This document shows positions 60,948-64,000 of a stretch of 64,000 bases of DNA, one piece after another (within the stretch, counting starts at the first letter, position 1; every line of letters begins with the position of its first letter). The notes beneath the pieces were generated by a model. The model made no database searches and was not told where the DNA came from. It saw only the letters and a list, made by a program, of their open reading frames with translations. A program made the translations under genes and the position numbers. This DNA comes from Combretum micranthum (lineage: Eukaryota; Streptophyta; Magnoliopsida; Myrtales; Combretaceae). The stretch spans positions 62,001 to 126,000 of the forward strand of contig JAMXBD010001101.1 of the NCBI GenBank assembly GCA_024138025.1. Reading direction: 5' to 3'.

Positions 60948-61014
60948 TTATCCCGAGTTCGACGATTCCCTACCACCGGATTATTATTACTAGAAGACGG
61001 TATCCAATGGCTGA
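60948..61014 (+). other. Conserved exon-like segment, mosaic LTR
   Basis: It contains CCACCGGATTATTATTACTA and ends TCCAATGGCTGA before GTGAGT; the ATG is at 61007. The joined frame parallels family A but hits a stop after 8 codons. Confidence 0.45.
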
Positions 61015-61640
61015 GTGAGTTTTTCTCCTTGTTTCGTTACCTTGATTGTGCTTGTAATTAGCCGCATTAGAATTTTAGGAATAAGATAAAAATCGATGTG
61101 AATGGGGATGGATATATGAAGAGACTGTGATGAATGTATGCCAAGGAATACTAAAGTATATCGAAAACGATTTAATTGGATAACTGCATGATTCATATTA
61201 TTTATGTGTATGATATTGCCTGGTCACTCTAAAGAATGTATAAATATTTGACCTAAGCAAAAAGTAAATTGATCATGCATCGCATCAGACATATTGCATT
61301 TGGTAGCGTGCTACTCTACGCAGGTCGATCGGTATGGTCCGAGGACTCGTTTAAGTACGGAGACCCGGTATCAGAGCTCATTCTCGGGTACTAAGGCGCA
61401 TGTGGATGCATCCTTGTATGAGCCTAGCCGAGTCGAGTGCTAAGAGCCAAGGCTTGGGGACTAGCAGCGGTCGTGTAGACTCAATACCATTCCTAACCCA
61501 AGATACGGAGGGCGTAAATCCGTTCTGTGTGTGGGTTCCGGTTACCCATGCATAATTGCTTGCTCACGTGTTTGTTCATGCATAGCATATGATTGATTAA
61601 TAACTTGTTTGTTATGGTATGGAATTAAGGGAATTCTCAC

Positions 61641-61657
61641 TAAGCTAGTATAGCTTA
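61641..61657. repeat. LTR palindrome, mosaic LTR
   Basis: TAAGCTAGTATAGCTTA, a perfect 7 bp stem with a 3-base loop. Confidence 0.8.
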
Positions 61658-62671
61658 TACCCCAATATTGTTTAAATGAGCAGGTTATTCCAAGAATGCT
61701 AAGTGGGGACCAAGATGGTTGAAGTCGAGAATGACTTTGGGATTCCGGCAAGATATAAGAATGCTTGAAGTTTTTGGCTAAGCTTTACGATTCGCTTTGT
61801 AATAGTTTGTAGTGAAGTCTTGGATGAATGTAATTGAAGTTTGATGAACTGTATTTTGAAGTATAGTGTTTTGTATTTGGAGTATAGTGGATTGTATTTC
61901 CTTTACATTGTTACTCAATTGTATCAACTTAAAAGTATCATTCCGATTTGTCTCCTTATGTGTTAGACGCCTTGTACATAGTATGGAAGCTTTCGAGTGA
62001 CTGAGGTGGTCATTCTTAGCTTTAATATTGTGTACGGCGGACTGCCACGTTTAAGGTACCCTTCGGGGCGTGACACTATGCATACAATGCAACAATCACA
62101 TGATTACGCGAATATATAGTTATCCGAAACCATATATAGAACGGATTTACCCCTCCGTATCAAAGGTTAGGGAATCGGGTTGAAGGTCCTCGACCTTCTA
62201 CTGCTAGTCCCCAGGTCCTCACCCACACGTTCGGTTGGCTCGCTCCGAACCTAGAGTCGCTTTCCCCCGAGCGATTTGGATTCTCCAGGAAGGAACATGG
62301 CCCGTGGCACCGCACGTCACAGCCAATCCAACTCTACGCGTAGGAGTAGCAGTCTTCCGAAATAGATGTGACTCGATGGATGCTATGCGTGAACGTTTTA
62401 TTGTTCTTAGGTCAAACCTTAAGGTTTATTAGGGGCGATCAATCAATTTAGCAACAATAAACAATCATACAAGTAAGTAAACAAAATTATTTAAACAAGC
62501 AGATCGAAGTTGCGATATTCTTAATTCTCAATTCACGCATAAACATAGAATCATACATATACGCATAATCCCGAAATCCCCAAATATATTTGTTTTTATC
62601 TTTTCTTAGTATACTAATGCTACTAACTTACAAGCACAAGCAAGGTAACGAAATTAGAAGGAATAACTCAC

Positions 62672-62738
62672 TCGTCCATTTCGCTATCTTCTTAGTCGTA
62701 GTAATCCTTGGGTAGGGTATTCTCGTATCCTTCGTCAC
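62672..62738 (-). other. Conserved exon-like segment, minus-strand family C-like LTR
   Basis: It starts GTGACGAAGGATACGAG and ends GCGAAATGGACGA before GTGAGT; the ATG is at 62679-62677. Joined to the segment at 57079 the frame would run about 18 codons from M-D-E-Y. Confidence 0.45.
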
Positions 62739-64000
62739 CTAGACAAAAGAAATTCCCGGGATAAGTCTTTCATGAATTTCTATTCTTGGAGATTCTAAAC
62801 TTCTCTTAAAATCGCGGTAAAATCGTATAGGAAGAAATTCCAACTTAAAATGGCCATAACTTGCTCATTTTAACTCGGAATTTCGCATATAATATACCGT
62901 TTTCTACCTATTCGAAGAGATCTATCCATTTCTAATCTATCTTGGTCATAAAAGGTCATTTGAGTTTCGAAAACGTCAGGTACAGATTTAAAACGAATTT
63001 TCTAAACTTTTGCAAAAATCCATTTTCTAACTCACTTCATTTTAAAGAAAATCCTTTTGTAACAATAAAATATATTTTGATAAACACTTTTGAATATAAG
63101 TATGCTCACTTTATATGCAAAAATCCTAATAGTAGTGTCTCAATAATTTATTTCATAAAATAATTCATTTAAACTTTAACTTTGAAATTTTCTTTTCAAG
63201 TATTTAAAGAAACTTTATATTTTTACTAGGTTGTTATAAATGAGTATATTCTTATTTTATTTTCTTCATTTCCTTTTCCAAAACAAGTAAATTTTCCTTT
63301 TAACCTTAGTTTTTCATAAATTTCGTTTCTAGTGATAAAAGATCTATTTTTATCAAAAAGTATATTAGGTTGTTCAAAACCTTTTTATAATTTTTGTATT
63401 TAGGATGGTTTTAGAAAATGAATTTTGTCTTCTTATATTCATTTCTAAAATATAAGCTTTTTCTTTCCAAAACTTGTTCTTTCATTTCTTTTGAAAAGAA
63501 TCATTTTATAAAATCCATTATTATAAATCTTACCTCATTTATATTCCTTTGAAAATTAGTTCCTTCTTTTAGAAATTTGAAAATCATTATTTTCCTAAGT
63601 GGGTTCATAACTTGATGAGTTGATTTTTGTCTTAACTTTGAAAACTAGTTTGTTTCTTAGTTTAGAAAGAATTTAAGTCTTAAACTTTAGATATTAACGA
63701 TTTATTTTTTTAAAAACTTAGATTACCATAAAATACAAGAAAAATATTTATTTATGTTTTCTTGGTAAAACTATCTTTGTTATTTAAGAAAACTTGAGAA
63801 AACTTGTATTATTCTATTTCTAGGTTGTTGATAATAACTTCATGTTTTTGTGGTAAATCATATAATTGGAAACTTAGCTTTGAGTTCATTTAGTAAAACA
63901 AGATTCTATTTTTAGATTAGTTGAGATATTAATATTATGCAAATGCAAGTATCATGAGCATATAAAATAATAAGAACATAAAAAAAATACTTAAAATAAT

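Larger units (their letters stand above)
57193..62075 (+). mobile_element. Mosaic A-B-A solo LTR (4883 bp), TSD CTATG
   Basis: CTATG at 57188-57192 and 62076-62080 flanks it. 57193-58497 is like family A, starting TGTAAGCCCCGGAAAATTTC. After an (ATT)n tract, 58575 starts like family B (TATACCCTGGG, then GAAACCGAAAATGAAACC) and follows B to about 60790. From about 60805 it follows A again (CTCGCTTAGGACGCGAATTA) to the end. Landmarks: TATA box 59285-59292, GTAAGT 59472, acceptor-like TTTTAG ending 60947, exon-like segment 60948-61014, GTGAGT 61015, palindrome 61641-61657, CAG ending 61683, last segment 392 bp. Frames 57831-58016, 59222-59413, 60990-61196 and 61542-61751 are not genes. Confidence 0.85.
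19684..64000 (-). mobile_element. Athila-type retrotransposon, 3' part, heavily interrupted
   Basis: Read from right to left: integrase C-terminal half (47743-46822), non-coding spacer, Athila ORF-1/env-like ORF (45228-44001), long spacer, polypurine tract (42480-42471), then the 3' LTR in three pieces down to about 19684. An ORF after the integrase and the purine tract context AAGTATGGGAGAGTTGATAA are typical of Athila. Its left end abuts the broken integrase of element 1; TTAAA at 19679-19683 would be its target duplication, but the partner is outside the window. A block of LTRs starting at 47744 cuts its integrase, and the rest of pol and the 5' LTR should lie beyond 64000. Confidence 0.72.
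56699..64000 (-). repeat. Minus-strand family C-like LTR, interrupted and running off the window
   Basis: The plus-strand start TGTCACGCCCCGAGGGGTAC is the LTR end. The LTR is split by the mosaic LTR (57193-62075) and continues from 62076 past 64000, parallel to 19195-14920 in reverse. Landmarks: acceptor-like AACAG at 57080, palindrome 57105-57122, GC-rich island 62130-62400, GTGAGT at 62671, exon-like segment 62738-62672, acceptor-like TAG at 62739, conserved block 62925-62842. With the insertion removed the second intron-like part is about 704 bp and the last segment 381 bp. Frames at 62235-62432 and 62942-63163 are shadows. Confidence 0.82.

Overview
The window is plant nuclear DNA made almost entirely of nested, decayed LTR retrotransposons. 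It is AT-rich and I recognise no host gene. The evidence for a seed plant (probably a flowering plant with a large genome) is a minus-strand Athila-type element, a Tekay/Del-like element with three zinc knuckles in its gag and a tRNA-Met-like primer site, and a second Ty3/gypsy element with a short LTR.

Layout. 1-2487: probable LTR on the minus strand, containing a 27-28 bp tandem repeat and a tRNA-like relic. 2488-7696: old repeats, including a perfect 126 bp tandem duplication with two diverged relatives, a 283 bp LTR relic, a ~700 bp fold-back element and a 106 bp CACTA-like mini-element. 7697-19683: a Ty3/gypsy element on the plus strand (LTR, gag, protease, RT, RNase H, integrase; all broken), interrupted by two solo LTRs at 9421-12858 and 14920-19195, each with a 5 bp target duplication. 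At about 19684 a minus-strand Athila-type element begins and runs past the end of the window. Its 3' LTR is split by a Tekay/Del-like element (20419-37573, TSD ATTAG) and by a solo LTR (38358-42076, TSD ATCTC). The Tekay-like element carries a further solo LTR (21556-26411, TSD AAGGA) in its own 3' LTR. The Athila polypurine tract, ORF-1/env-like ORF and integrase C-terminus lie between 42470 and 47743. From 47744 to the end is a knot of long LTRs in both orientations: 47744-48739 with 56230-56698 (+), 48740-51680 (-), 51681-56229 (-), 56699-64000+ (-) and 57193-62075 (+, TSD CTATG).

The long LTRs (3.4-4.9 kb) belong to several diverged families that share one ground plan, although most of their sequence no longer aligns by eye. 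They begin TGTAARCCCC and end with a GGGTACCC palindrome and GGGGCRTGACA. In between, most carry a TATA box, a splice-donor-like GTAA, a conserved 65-75 bp block, an acceptor-like TAG, a 63-70 bp conserved segment (96 bp in the Tekay-like element) ending in an ATG next to a GTGAGT/GTAAGT donor-like site, a perfect or near-perfect AAGCTA...TAGCTT palindrome, an acceptor-like CAG, and a last segment mostly 378-395 bp long. This looks like a three-exon leader with a start codon split from its short frame by an intron. It is the best candidate here for something not previously described. Splicing is inferred from sequence pattern only.

The full-length Tekay-like element keeps gag, an unusual pre-gag ORF and a protease scrap, but I found no recognisable RT, RNase H or integrase in its 5.4 kb interior. 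It therefore looks non-autonomous.
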